The position numbers were made by a program, and so were the translations under genes. A stretch of 64,000 bases of DNA, taken from assembly GCF_900215625.1 (NCBI RefSeq), contig NZ_OBEK01000001.1, positions 496,001 through 560,000 of the forward strand, given 5' to 3'. Positions 34,421 through 43,768 of the stretch are shown here, in pieces. The notes beneath the pieces are model-generated. The model ran no database searches. It worked only from the letters and a program-made list of their open reading frames with translations, and had not been told where the DNA came from. Every line of letters begins with the position of its first letter. The first letter of the stretch is position 1. Source of the stretch: Terribacillus aidingensis (lineage in GTDB: Bacteria; Bacillota; Bacilli; Bacillales; Amphibacillaceae).

Positions 34421-36733
34421 ATGTCAGAAGAGGAAAAAGATTTGCAGGGTGAACAAGCCCGTGTTGCCCGTGTCCAAGAGACAATAGAAGCAAAAAGAGA
34501 AAAAACAGCAGGACTTATTCAAGGTCTTCGAGAGAAGGTTATTGATCTTCGGAAGAATTTTTGGGAAGACGTAACGGTCAACTTAGATGAGCCGGATGAT
34601 GTGAATGAGACGCAGGCCAGCTTAAAACAGCAAGCGGAGCTGTTAGGAGAACGAGAACGAACGCATCAGCAGATTCACAATGAAGTGAAGACACTTGACC
34701 GCTTGCAGCGTAATCCTTATTTCGGCCGAATTGATTTCCGTGAAAATGGTGCAGATCATGAGGAGGAAATTTATGTAGGGCTGGCTAGTTTAATGGATGA
34801 GAAGGAAGAAGATTTTCTCATTTATGATTGGCGTGCACCGATTTCCAGTATGTATTATGATTTTTCACCAGGAGATGCTTTCTATGAAACAATTGAAGGC
34901 ACGATTGAAGGAGAAGTTACACTAAAGCGCCAGTTCATTATCCGAAATGGCAAGCTTGTGGCGCTGTTTGATACGGGTGTAACGATTGGCGACAGTCTGC
35001 TTCAATATGTACTAGGCGGCAATGCCAGCACGGAAATGAAAAGCATCGTTGCGACCATCCAGAAGGAGCAGAATCAAATCATCCGGAACGAATCAGCGGC
35101 CAATTTGATCGTACAAGGAGCGGCTGGAAGCGGAAAAACATCGGCCGCGCTTCAGCGGGTTGCTTATTTGCTGTACCATTATCGCGATCGTATTACGGCA
35201 GAGAATATAGTTTTACTTTCGCCTAACCCGCTGTTCAACAGCTATGTGTCCAATGTTCTCCCAGAGCTTGGCGAGGATAATATGAAGCAAGCAACTTTTT
35301 ATGCGCATATGCACGGGCAGCTAAAAGGAAAAGAAACGATTGAGACACCGTTTGAACAGATGGAATATATGCTGCTTGCTTCTGGCGGAGAAAAAGAGAA
35401 GCGGCTGGCAGGAATTCAATATAAAGCGAGTCTTGATTTCAAGAACTATATTGATGACAAACTAGAAGAGTTCAAGCGTGCCGGTCTCATTTTCAAGGAT
35501 GTCAGCTTCCGTAAACAGCGCATCGTGAGCAAGCAAGAAATTCAGTCGCATTTCTACGGCCTTTCCAATACGCTGCCCCTTGCTAATCGAACGGAACTGA
35601 CAGCGGCATGGATTGTTGAGAAGCTTCGAGCATGGGGAGATTGGGAAACACGAAAAGATTGGGTGCGGGAAGAAGTCGAGCTGATGGAGAAAGAAGACTA
35701 TGTGGAGGCTTTCTCAGAGCTGCAGAAAAAAGACCGCTCCGAAACAAGTGACTTTGAAGAGAATAAGCAAGAAGAAGAGATTCTCAGAAAGTGGGTTGTG
35801 GAACGAAAGCTTCGCCCGCTGATTGAAAAAGTCCTGAAGCATGCCTTTATTAATGTGAAGAAATCGTATTTGCGAATGCTTACTGCAGAAAGACGGCCAG
35901 AGATGCCGGCTTCATGGCCTGCATTAATCGAAGCGACCAAACAGAACCTCATGCAGAAGTATATGAGCTGGGAAGATGTAACGCCATTTGTTTACTTCCG
36001 TGACAAGGTGCTGGGAGATCGTTCCGATAAAACCATTCGTTATGTATTGATTGATGAAGCGCAGGATTATTCTGCCTTCCAGTTTGCTTACTTGCAGCAG
36101 GCATTTCCTAATGCACGGATGACGTTGCTGGGAGATATCAACCAAGCGATTCAAGCGCATTCTCTTACTGGCGAAAATGTGCTGTCTGGTAATACTGCTG
36201 ACAGTCATCGGATTGAGCTATGGAGAAGCTACCGGTCCACAAGACAGATCGTCGACTTTACGAAAGAGCTGTTGGAACATGCAAAGCATATCCAGCCGTT
36301 CAACCGTGATGGCGATTTGCCGACAGTAGCGAAAGTGAAAGATGAATCCGAACGACGCAGCATGATTTCAGAGAGAATCCGAGCTTTGCAAGCAGCTGGT
36401 TACGAAACGATTGCAGTAATCGCTAAGACGAGCAAAGAAAGCAGAGCAGCTTATGACTGGATTAAAGAAGAAATGGAAGCAGATTTAATAACAGAAACGA
36501 CGTCCCAATACAAAAAAGGGCTCTCTGTCATTCCTGCTTATTTAGCTAAAGGAATTGAATTTGATGCCGTTATTTTATATGATGTATCGGATATGGCATA
36601 CGGTCATGAATCAGAGCGCACACTGCTGTATACAGCATGCACACGTGCGATGCACGAATTGCATATGTACAGCAATGGTAACTTAAGTCCATTTATTGAG
36701 ACAGCAGCAGAAACAACGTATAAAAGCCTATAA
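34421..36733 (+). CDS. helD: RNA polymerase recycling factor HelD
   Basis: A 770-residue superfamily 1 NTPase that removes stalled RNA polymerase from DNA. The N-terminal coiled-coil arm (about residues 1-75) enters the polymerase secondary channel. The 1A domain holds the Walker A GAAGSGKT near 240. The middle arm is charged and helical (about 330-520). LIDEAQDYS near 545 is the Walker B motif, and helicase motifs IV-VI follow (RSYRSTRQIVDFT, KGIEFDAVI, LYTACTRAMHEL). Length matches the Bacillus protein. Start ATG 34421 behind TTGGAGGG; an in-frame start 21 bases earlier is unlikely. Confidence 0.95.
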   Translation: MSEEEKDLQGEQARVARVQETIEAKREKTAGLIQGLREKVIDLRKNFWEDVTVNLDEPDDVNETQASLKQQAELLGERERTHQQIHNEVKTLDRLQRNPYFGRIDFRENGADHEEEIYVGLASLMDEKEEDFLIYDWRAPISSMYYDFSPGDAFYETIEGTIEGEVTLKRQFIIRNGKLVALFDTGVTIGDSLLQYVLGGNASTEMKSIVATIQKEQNQIIRNESAANLIVQGAAGSGKTSAALQRVAYLLYHYRDRITAENIVLLSPNPLFNSYVSNVLPELGEDNMKQATFYAHMHGQLKGKETIETPFEQMEYMLLASGGEKEKRLAGIQYKASLDFKNYIDDKLEEFKRAGLIFKDVSFRKQRIVSKQEIQSHFYGLSNTLPLANRTELTAAWIVEKLRAWGDWETRKDWVREEVELMEKEDYVEAFSELQKKDRSETSDFEENKQEEEILRKWVVERKLRPLIEKVLKHAFINVKKSYLRMLTAERRPEMPASWPALIEATKQNLMQKYMSWEDVTPFVYFRDKVLGDRSDKTIRYVLIDEAQDYSAFQFAYLQQAFPNARMTLLGDINQAIQAHSLTGENVLSGNTADSHRIELWRSYRSTRQIVDFTKELLEHAKHIQPFNRDGDLPTVAKVKDESERRSMISERIRALQAAGYETIAVIAKTSKESRAAYDWIKEEMEADLITETTSQYKKGLSVIPAYLAKGIEFDAVILYDVSDMAYGHESERTLLYTACTRAMHELHMYSNGNLSPFIETAAETTYKSL

Positions 36734-36766
36734 AAAACAGGAATCCGAGCAGGATTCCTGTTTTTT
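36732..36766. terminator. Bidirectional terminator
   Basis: Perfect 15-bp stem AAAAAACAGGAATCC / GGATTCCTGTTTTTT between helD and the DASS gene. Confidence 0.92.
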
Positions 36767-36769
36767 GCT

Positions 36770-38203
36770 TTACCATAGACCAATGATTTTCCACCAGACG
36801 CCGCCAATGCCGATCCAGACAATCAAATGGATAATGGAGATGATGAAACCGAGTCCCCACCATTTTTGCTGGGAGACAAAGCCTGCACCGAAGAATACTG
36901 GAGCAGGACCGCTGCCGTAATGTGTCAAACATCCGAACAAGTTACTGAAGAATGCTAATAAGAGAGCTGACAATAACGGCGGTGCGCCAGCCGCTACAAC
37001 AACGGACAGAAAGGCAGCATACATCGCACTCACATGTGCAGTATTACTAGCAAAGAAGTAGTGCGAGTAGAAATATACGATTGCCAGACATAGCAATGCT
37101 ACCGGCCAGGACAGCGTACTCACGACATCACTCATAATATCACTGAACCATGGTACTAATCCGAGTTCATTTAAGTAATTTGCCATCATAACAAGAACAG
37201 CGAACCAGACAAGTGTGTCCCAAGCGCCTTGCTCTTGCTTGATGTCAGACCAAGTCAGCACTTCTGTCAGCAAGAGAACAACTAAGCCGATAAATGCGGC
37301 AGTTGTTGAGCCAATACCAAAGCTTCCGCCGAAAATCCAAAGGATGAGCAGCAAGAAGAATACAGCAATCATGAACCACTCAGAACGCTTCAGTTTTCCC
37401 ATGCTTTGCAGTTTCTCTGTAGCCATTTCGGTTGCTTTTGGTGTTTCTTTGATTTCAGGCGGGTACAGCTTGAAAATGACAAATGGAATGACAATCAAGC
37501 TAATAATACCAGGAACAATAGAAGCAAGAATCCAGCTGCCCCAGGAAATGGATTGTCCAGTGACACTCTCTGCAGCACTCGCTGCCAGCGGGTTTGCTGC
37601 CATTGCTGTTAGGAACATCGCGGAAGTGATTCCATTACCTTGATAAGACGCTGTAGTCAGGAAAGCCCCAATTTTGCGTTCCGTACCGTCTCCGCTTCTG
37701 GAACCGTAAGAATTCGATAAAGATTGGATGATTGGAAAGATAATCCCGCCTGCACGTGCTGTGTTCGATGGCATCGCTGGCGAAAGAATTAAATCACTTC
37801 CGATTAAGGAATAAGACAATCCTAATGTCTTTTTACCGAATAAGCGGACAAATAGATACGCAATCCTAGAACCAAGGCCAGTCTTGATAAAACCTCTCGA
37901 GATGAAGAATGCGATAACAATCAGCCAAATTGTGCTGTTTTGAAATCCGCTAAGTGCTTCCTCTAATCCAAGTGTGCGTGTCAATACGATAGCTGTTAAA
38001 GATAAGATGGCGACACTTCCCATCGGCATTGGCTTGATAATCAATCCGATGATGGTTGCTACAAAAATAGCCAATAAATGCCAAGCTTCTTCTTTAACAC
38101 CATCAGGTGAGGGAATGAACCAAAGAATTACTCCGATTAAAACTGTAACTAGGAGCGGAATCCATTTGACTTCCCGTTTTGGTTTGTTAGATGAATCAGC
38201 CAT
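36770..38203 (-). CDS. DASS-family anion/sodium symporter (dicarboxylate type)
   Basis: A 477-residue membrane transporter, about 12-13 helices, of the divalent anion:Na+ symporter family (SodiT1/CitT/YflS branch). The ion and substrate motif is PSNTARAGG near residue 155, with its repeat around SNTAHVSAMY near 400. Likely substrates are malate, 2-oxoglutarate or succinate. I chose ATG 38203 behind AAAGGGG; the start at 38242 has no site. No malate two-component system is adjacent. The 38243-38460 region upstream is AT-rich with no feature I can name. Confidence 0.85.
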   Translation of the reverse strand: MADSSNKPKREVKWIPLLVTVLIGVILWFIPSPDGVKEEAWHLLAIFVATIIGLIIKPMPMGSVAILSLTAIVLTRTLGLEEALSGFQNSTIWLIVIAFFISRGFIKTGLGSRIAYLFVRLFGKKTLGLSYSLIGSDLILSPAMPSNTARAGGIIFPIIQSLSNSYGSRSGDGTERKIGAFLTTASYQGNGITSAMFLTAMAANPLAASAAESVTGQSISWGSWILASIVPGIISLIVIPFVIFKLYPPEIKETPKATEMATEKLQSMGKLKRSEWFMIAVFFLLLILWIFGGSFGIGSTTAAFIGLVVLLLTEVLTWSDIKQEQGAWDTLVWFAVLVMMANYLNELGLVPWFSDIMSDVVSTLSWPVALLCLAIVYFYSHYFFASNTAHVSAMYAAFLSVVVAAGAPPLLSALLLAFFSNLFGCLTHYGSGPAPVFFGAGFVSQQKWWGLGFIISIIHLIVWIGIGGVWWKIIGLW

Positions 38204-38468
38204 AACGAAGACCCCTTTAGTAAAGTAAATTATTAATTGCATATATTATATTAGCACAAAAATATTGATATAAAAGGATTCAGCTAAGTAGAGATATATT
38301 TCTATTTGATTAAAAAAACTTATTAAATTAAACATTTTAAAATAATTCTAATGTAGTGAAAATATGAAAAAAAATACCTCACACGAAATAAGTATCTTTG
38401 TTTCCGTACCCCTTAATTCCCGGTAGTATGCCAATGTTAATTACAAAAAATAATTGAGAATCAAAAAA

Positions 38469-38495
38469 GAATCCGAAAAAATCGGATCCTTTATC
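38469..38495 (-). terminator. Terminator of the beta-hydroxyacid dehydrogenase gene
   Basis: Stem GAATCCGA / TCGGATCC (one mismatch at the end) with loop of A; T-rich on the minus strand. Confidence 0.7.
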
Positions 38496-38516
38496 TTTTT
38501 TATGCATCATTTTATG

Positions 38517-39377
38517 TTAATCACGTGCCAATAGCGCGTATACAGCTGCAACATCTTTTTTGCCGTAGCCATTCTTTTTCGCAAGAGCATACAATTCCTT
38601 CACACTATTTGTCATCGGCAGAGGAGCTCCTGCTTCATAAGCTGTTTCAGAGATTTGCTGCAAATCTTTGTAAGCATGCTCGAGCGGGAATTGCGGGTCA
38701 AAGTTCTGCTGCAGAATGGTGTCTCGTTTTCCTGCTTGAATATCACTTGTTACTGGAAGATCCAGCAGCACGTCCATCAAGTGCTCGGCATGGAGACCGA
38801 CTGCTTCCCCAAAGCTTATGGCTTCCGATAAGCCAGTGAGAGACTGTACAAGCAGCATATTTACTGCTAATTTTGTCGCGGAACCGTTCCCGTTTTCCCC
38901 CATGTGCTGAATGCTTTGTCCCATTTTCTCAAGCAAAGGTGTAATTTGTATTACATCTTGTGCATCACCGCCAACAAGAAAGTGCAGTTTTCCTTGCTGT
39001 GCAGGTGCTTTTGAACCGGAAACAGGTGCATCGACGAAACGAATTTGATGTTTCTTAGCTGCTGCGGCCATTTCCTTCGTGAATGCTGGCTTCACGGTAC
39101 TAACATCAACCCATAAACTATCTTCCTTCATTCCGCTGAACAGCCCTTCTTCTCCGAGGACAACAGCTTTCACAGCGCTTGGATCAGTGAGCATCGTGAA
39201 TACGATATCAGCCTGTTCGCCCACTTTTTGAGGTGAATCGGCCCAGACAGCACCATTATCTAACAGATGTTGTGGTTTTGCTTTTGTTCGGTTATAAACA
39301 ACTAATTGCTCTCCTTTTTCGAGCAGATTAGCTGCCATATTTTCTCCCATAATTCCTAATCCAATAAATCCGATCAC
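38517..39377 (-). CDS. Beta-hydroxyacid dehydrogenase (3-hydroxyisobutyrate dehydrogenase family)
   Basis: A 286-residue NAD(P)-dependent enzyme. The Rossmann motif is FIGLGIMGENMA (residues 4-15), the substrate-binding signature FVDAPVSGSKAPAQQG is near 113, and the catalytic Lys is in GSATKLAVNMLL near 170. Members reduce or oxidise 3-hydroxyisobutyrate, tartronate semialdehyde, glyoxylate or succinic semialdehyde; the actual substrate is not clear. Single gene, divergent from the LLM gene. Confidence 0.87.
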   Translation of the reverse strand: MIGFIGLGIMGENMAANLLEKGEQLVVYNRTKAKPQHLLDNGAVWADSPQKVGEQADIVFTMLTDPSAVKAVVLGEEGLFSGMKEDSLWVDVSTVKPAFTKEMAAAAKKHQIRFVDAPVSGSKAPAQQGKLHFLVGGDAQDVIQITPLLEKMGQSIQHMGENGNGSATKLAVNMLLVQSLTGLSEAISFGEAVGLHAEHLMDVLLDLPVTSDIQAGKRDTILQQNFDPQFPLEHAYKDLQQISETAYEAGAPLPMTNSVKELYALAKKNGYGKKDVAAVYALLARD

Positions 39378-39481
39378 GAAACCAGCCTCCCTTATTGTAC
39401 TGACGTTACTAGCATACAGAAAAACGGAATGTTTTTAAAAGTCTTTCGCACCGGCTATGATAGATACAGGGAGTGAAGGAT

Positions 39482-40489
39482 ATGAAGCTTAGTATATTGG
39501 ATCAATCTCGTCTTAAAGAAGACGGCAATGCGGCTGAAGCACTGCAGGAGACAGTTCGTTTAGCAGAGCTGGCTGATCAGCTTGGGTACGAGCGCTTCTG
39601 GGTATCAGAACATCATGGCGCAAGCTTAGGGCATAGCAGTCCTGAAGTCATGATGGCGCATCTGGCAAACAGAACATCACGAATAAGAATCGGATCCGGG
39701 GGTGTCATGCTGTCGCACTATAGTGCCTATAAAGTAGCAGAAAATGCAAGATTGCTTGAGGCGCTTCATCCAGGAAGAATTGACATCGGAATTGGACGTG
39801 CTCCAGGCGGCATGCCAGCAGCTAAACGAGCACTGCAGGAGCATAAGATCGTACCGGGGGATTGGTATGACCGCCAGATACGTGATTTGCTTCATTACTT
39901 GAATATAAGGAATGAGGAAAAGCATCGCTTTGGAGAATTAAAAGCAATGCCAGACATTAAGACAGCACCTGCTGTCTGGCTGTTGGGCGGCAGTGCTGGC
40001 AGTGCTGGTCTTGCTGCTTATCACGGCATGGGATTTGCTTATGCGCAGTTTATCCGCGGAGAAAAAGATGCAGCGGTGATGGATATGTACCGACAATCTT
40101 TCCGGCAGGAAGCAGGGAAGCCGCAAGCGTTAATCAGCTTGTTTTTATTCTGTGCTGCGACGCATGAACAAGCAGAAGCATTAGCCAAAAGTCATGAAGT
40201 GGCATCGCTTTTGCAAGAACAGGGAAGACCTGTTAAAGGGATGCTGCGTCCTGACACAGCTGCAGCGTACAAATTATCTCCTTTTGAAAAAGAACGGCTG
40301 CAAGACAACAGAGCAACAATGGTCATTGGCACCCCGGCTGAAGTGCTTCAACAGCTGGAGGAGCTGCAGGAATATTACGGCAGCGAAGTGGAATTCATGC
40401 TGACAAGTCCCGTTTATGATGAGCAAGCCAGGCAGGATGGCTTTCAGCTTTTAATGGAGACTTACCAGCAGCGGGGTTTTTCTGTTTGA
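39482..40489 (+). CDS. LLM-class flavin-dependent oxidoreductase (luciferase-like)
   Basis: A 335-residue protein of the bacterial luciferase-like monooxygenase family, single-component FMN type (MsnO8-like). N-terminal LSILDQSRL and WVSEHHGASLG, then IGSGGVMLSHY and LLEALHPGRIDIGIGRAPGG, are standard for this group. GGSAGSAGLAAYHGMG near 178 is the glycine-rich stretch. The substrate is unknown. I took ATG 39482 over the in-frame GTG at 39473, which overlaps the ribosome-binding site. It lies just before the SAM riboswitch but outside its control. Confidence 0.85.
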   Translation: MKLSILDQSRLKEDGNAAEALQETVRLAELADQLGYERFWVSEHHGASLGHSSPEVMMAHLANRTSRIRIGSGGVMLSHYSAYKVAENARLLEALHPGRIDIGIGRAPGGMPAAKRALQEHKIVPGDWYDRQIRDLLHYLNIRNEEKHRFGELKAMPDIKTAPAVWLLGGSAGSAGLAAYHGMGFAYAQFIRGEKDAAVMDMYRQSFRQEAGKPQALISLFLFCAATHEQAEALAKSHEVASLLQEQGRPVKGMLRPDTAAAYKLSPFEKERLQDNRATMVIGTPAEVLQQLEELQEYYGSEVEFMLTSPVYDEQARQDGFQLLMETYQQRGFSV

Positions 40490-40536
40490 ATCAGCTGCTG
40501 TAATTCTGGTATAGTAGTAGAGACAATTCATAAGAA

Positions 40537-40653
40537 ATCTTATAACGAGTGGCGGAGGGAAAGGCCCGATGAAGCCCGGCAACCCACTGCAGGAGGGCAG
40601 TCCTGCAGGAAGGTGCTACGACCTGCAGCTTTATTTAAGCTGCGTGATAAGAT
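40537..40653 (+). ncRNA. SAM-I (S-box) riboswitch
   Basis: The conserved core GGCCCGATGAAGCCCGGCAA is at 40563-40582, preceded by GGCGGAGGGA and followed by AGGTGCTAC (about 40611). Helix P1 pairs ATCTTATA (40537-40544) with TGATAAGAT (40645-40653). These are the recognised S-box elements. With SAM bound, P1 forms and the downstream terminator folds, shutting off the gene at 40758. Confidence 0.96.
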
Positions 40654-40673
40654 AACGACGGCTGCAAGTAACG

Positions 40674-40701
40674 AGCTTCTTCTTATCGAAGAAGCTTTTT
40701 T
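40674..40701 (+). terminator. Riboswitch-controlled terminator
   Basis: Perfect 9-bp stem AGCTTCTTC / GAAGAAGCT with loop TTATC, then six T. The TCTTCTTATC 5' arm can also pair with GATAAGA of P1, giving the antiterminator. Confidence 0.9.
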
Positions 40702-40757
40702 AGTAGAATCGATGTGTCGTTCGGTAGGATTTCCTATGTGCAAAAGGAGTAATAGAC

Positions 40758-41777
40758 ATGAAGTATGCGTATTGGCAGCCAGTAACAAACAGCTGGCTGC
40801 GGCATGTGGAGGATGAGGCATCTCTTAGCTTGTTATGTGTGAAGAAAACAGCGCGCATGGCAGAGCGCAGTGGTTTTGATGCTGTATTTCTTCCTGATAC
40901 CTACCTATACCAAGGGAAGAATGCAGATCAGCAGCTGGATTTTTGGGAAACAGCTAGTGCTGTAGCAGAGGCAACAAATAAACTGCATATCATGGCAGCA
41001 GTCCGGCCGAGTATTGATCAGCCAGTGGAAGCTGCCAAGCAGGCGGTGATGATTGATCAGATTAGCAACAGTCGTTTTTCACTCGCGGTTGTATCTTTTC
41101 TTCGGGAAGAAGAACAAAAGCGAGAAGCTGGAGATGTAGCCGGAACTGAGGAATTTTATTTGCAGACTGAGGAATTCTTTGAAGTACTGCGTGGTGTCTG
41201 GACAGCGGGAAGTTACACGTATGATGGATTATATTATCAAGTCCAGCATATCGATTATCTCCCCGCTGCGAACAAAAAAGAAATATCGCCTTTGTATGCT
41301 GGCGGAGAGAGCGACTATTTGCGGCAGACAATTGCGGAAACATGTGATGCTTACGTGATGAAAGGCGGTACGGTACAGGAAACAGCCAGTATGGTCGCCG
41401 ACATGCAAATTCGCCGGGAAGCTGCTGGCAAGCAGCCTTTTACCGAGTTTGGTATGACTGCTTATGTCATCTGCCGTGAGACAGAGGAAGAGGCCTATCA
41501 AGAATGGGAACGCATTACCGGCGTCGACTACGAAGCATATGTAACAGCGGAAGAATTAGCGCAAAAAAGTATCATCAGTGATGATGCTGTTGCTGCAAGG
41601 GGGCTGCGTCCTAATCTAGTTGGAACACCAATGCAAATCGCACAGCGGATTCTTGCTTATGAACATGCAGGTGTTAGTTTGCTATTGCTGCAATTTTCGC
41701 CTCAGCTGCGGGAGATGGAACGTTTTGCAAACGACGTGATACCGCTGGTGGAGGAAATGCGCGAAAACTCCATTTAA
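40758..41777 (+). CDS. FMN-dependent sulfonate/sulfone monooxygenase-like protein under SAM riboswitch
   Basis: A 339-residue LLM flavoprotein of the SsuD/SfnG branch, which uses FMNH2 and oxygen to free sulfite from sulfonates or to oxidise sulfones. MKYAYWQP and the segment HIMAAVRPSIDQPVEAAKQ (about residues 75-93) are typical of that branch, as is the C-terminal LVGTPMQIAQRI. The SAM-I riboswitch in front shows it belongs to methionine/cysteine metabolism, supporting a sulfur-scavenging role. No flavin reductase or sulfonate transporter is adjacent. It has an AAAGGAG ribosome-binding site. Confidence 0.85.
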   Translation: MKYAYWQPVTNSWLRHVEDEASLSLLCVKKTARMAERSGFDAVFLPDTYLYQGKNADQQLDFWETASAVAEATNKLHIMAAVRPSIDQPVEAAKQAVMIDQISNSRFSLAVVSFLREEEQKREAGDVAGTEEFYLQTEEFFEVLRGVWTAGSYTYDGLYYQVQHIDYLPAANKKEISPLYAGGESDYLRQTIAETCDAYVMKGGTVQETASMVADMQIRREAAGKQPFTEFGMTAYVICRETEEEAYQEWERITGVDYEAYVTAEELAQKSIISDDAVAARGLRPNLVGTPMQIAQRILAYEHAGVSLLLLQFSPQLREMERFANDVIPLVEEMRENSI

Positions 41778-41858
41778 TTGGGAATGTGTGTGTAGACAAC
41801 GCGCAGGCAGTCGCTTACATTAAAGATGAAGAGTAAGAGTAGAGTATGGGGGCCTAAC

Positions 41859-42449
41859 ATGGAGCTATTGACGATTTTTGATAACCAGCACCGAGAGATA
41901 GGCGTGAAGGAAAGGCAAGACGTGCATCGGGACGGAGATTGGCATGAAACGTTTCATTGCTGGTTCGTCGAACATGATGGTACAGATCTATACATTTATC
42001 TACAGCAGCGCGCCTTCAATAAAAGCGAATTTCCCGGGAAATACGACATTACCGCAGCAGGTCATTTGGAAAGTGGCGAAACGCCTGTAACCGGCGGCCT
42101 GCGTGAAGTACAAGAAGAGTTAGGGGTCACACTTGAAGAGAGCGATTTGTTTTATAAGGGTGTTATCCAAGAGGAACTATTCGCTGCAAACTTAATAGAT
42201 AGGGAATTTTGTCACCAATTCTTCTACTATCTGGAGGAGCTGCCGGTAATTCTGCTAAATGATGAAGTTGTACAAATTATTCGGATGCGAGTGAATGACT
42301 TGGAGAGCTTGATTGAAGGAGAACATACGAAGGTGGAAGCAGAAATTGTAGCTGGAGCCCCGCGTCAGCGAATTGATGTAACACGCGATGCGTTATGCCC
42401 GCACCAGCTCGAGTATTATCGAGAAGTAATTGCGATATGCCGTACATAA
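41859..42449 (+). CDS. NUDIX hydrolase (isopentenyl-diphosphate isomerase-like subgroup)
   Basis: A 196-residue cytosolic NUDIX protein. The NUDIX box runs from GHLESGE to REVQEELGV near residues 69-91, with all acidic metal ligands present. The N-terminus (ELLTIFDNQHREIGV, then HRDGDWHETFHCW) is that of the Idi/YfcD-like group. The substrate is unknown. I placed the start at ATG 41859, after GGGGG; the ATG at 41826 has no ribosome-binding site. Confidence 0.87.
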   Translation: MELLTIFDNQHREIGVKERQDVHRDGDWHETFHCWFVEHDGTDLYIYLQQRAFNKSEFPGKYDITAAGHLESGETPVTGGLREVQEELGVTLEESDLFYKGVIQEELFAANLIDREFCHQFFYYLEELPVILLNDEVVQIIRMRVNDLESLIEGEHTKVEAEIVAGAPRQRIDVTRDALCPHQLEYYREVIAICRT

Positions 42450-42452
42450 AGA

Positions 42453-42486
42453 AAAGGAGCAGCGAATTTGCTGCTCCTTTTCTTTA
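42453..42486. terminator. Bidirectional terminator
   Basis: Perfect 11-bp stem AAAGGAGCAGC / GCTGCTCCTTT (42453-42463 with 42470-42480), followed by TCTTT. Confidence 0.9.
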
Positions 42487-42488
42487 TG

Positions 42489-43718
42489 TTAAAAAGCCCA
42501 GTTGCCGTTATCAAAGATTGGTTCCACTTTACCGTCTGGTGTTTCGCCAGTAATTGAAAGTTCACCAGAACCAACCATGAAATCAACATGCGTTAAGCTG
42601 TAGTTAAAGCCCATTGCCGCTAATTCTTCTTTTGACTTGTTTTGTGCATCCTTCACGCAAAATCCGATAGCTTGTCCAAGCGCTAAGTGACAGGAAGCAT
42701 TTTCATCAAATAACGTGTTGTTAAAGACAATGCCTGACTGGGAGATAGGGGATTGGTGCGGGACAAGTGCGACCTCGCCCAGGAATCTTGCTCCATCATC
42801 TGTATCCAGTAAATTCTTTAATGTTTCATAGCCCTTCTCGGCAGTGAAGTCTACTACTTTCCCTTTTTCGAAAGTAAGAGAGAAGTTCTCCAACAACGTA
42901 CCGCCATAATTCAAAGGCTTTGTACTGCTGATCGTCCCGTTTACGCCATCCTTTACAGGAATAGTAAATACTTCTTCAGTAGGAAGATTCGGGATGTATG
43001 TACTGCCGTCTTCTTTTTTAAACTCCGCACATGTCCACATTGCTTCCGGGTGCAGCTCGATTGTTAAGTCCGTTCCTGGACCTGTATAGTGCAGTTTTCG
43101 GTAATCTCTTGCATTAAGGTGATCCGCATTCTTTTTCATTTCTGTTACATGCTGTTCCCAAAGCTCTACTGTATTTTCCTGATCAGAGCGAGTAGTGAAG
43201 AAAATGCTGTCCCATAACTTATCAACAGCTGCTTGACCGGTTAAGTCAGGAAAAACAGATTCGGCCCATTCTACTGTCGGAACAGAAGCAATCAGCCAGT
43301 TAATACGTCCATTTGTTTTGTAAGCTTGGTACCCTTGTCTGGCAGCGCCTACCGCTTTTGTATAACGAGCAACTCTGGTAGGATCAATCCCATCAAACAG
43401 AGAAGGGTTTGGTGTTTTGATTTCCAAAAATGCTGTATCAGCTGCTGCCAGCTCTTCATAAACGCGGCCGCGGAAAGGAGTGAAGAAATCAAGATCTTCC
43501 TCTTTCGCATAGCTGATTTTTGCTTTTGTTATATTGTCATCCTGGTAATCGACAACGACATCGCGCATACCAGCTTCATATGCTTTTTGTGCAACAACTT
43601 TCGTAAATGGTGCAGCGGACAAATCTGCCGAAATCATTAAATCTTGTCCTTCTTTCACACGTAAGCCGATATGCAGCAATAATTCCGCGTATTTTTCTAA
43701 TTTCTGTTCAAAATGCAT
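42489..43718 (-). CDS. M29 family aminopeptidase (AmpS/aminopeptidase T)
   Basis: A 409-residue two-metal aminopeptidase, normal length for the family. NLPTEEVFTIPVKD (about residue 245) carries one metal Glu, GEVALVP (about 312) another, FDENASCHLALG (about 335) the His, and THVDFMVG (about 375) the H-x-D pair. It releases N-terminal amino acids from peptides in the cytosol. I chose ATG 43718, eight bases after GAAGGGGG; another ATG two codons earlier is too close to that site. The window holds a second, shorter relative at 4146-5102. Confidence 0.92.
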   Translation of the reverse strand: MHFEQKLEKYAELLLHIGLRVKEGQDLMISADLSAAPFTKVVAQKAYEAGMRDVVVDYQDDNITKAKISYAKEEDLDFFTPFRGRVYEELAAADTAFLEIKTPNPSLFDGIDPTRVARYTKAVGAARQGYQAYKTNGRINWLIASVPTVEWAESVFPDLTGQAAVDKLWDSIFFTTRSDQENTVELWEQHVTEMKKNADHLNARDYRKLHYTGPGTDLTIELHPEAMWTCAEFKKEDGSTYIPNLPTEEVFTIPVKDGVNGTISSTKPLNYGGTLLENFSLTFEKGKVVDFTAEKGYETLKNLLDTDDGARFLGEVALVPHQSPISQSGIVFNNTLFDENASCHLALGQAIGFCVKDAQNKSKEELAAMGFNYSLTHVDFMVGSGELSITGETPDGKVEPIFDNGNWAF

Positions 43719-43768
43719 GTTCATTCCCCCTTCAATACGATCCATCTTATTTTACCAGAAAATTGTGA

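Noticed and set aside
39990-40010. Short tandem repeat (GGCAGTGCT twice)
   Set aside because: It encodes the glycine-rich GSAGSAG loop normal for the LLM family.
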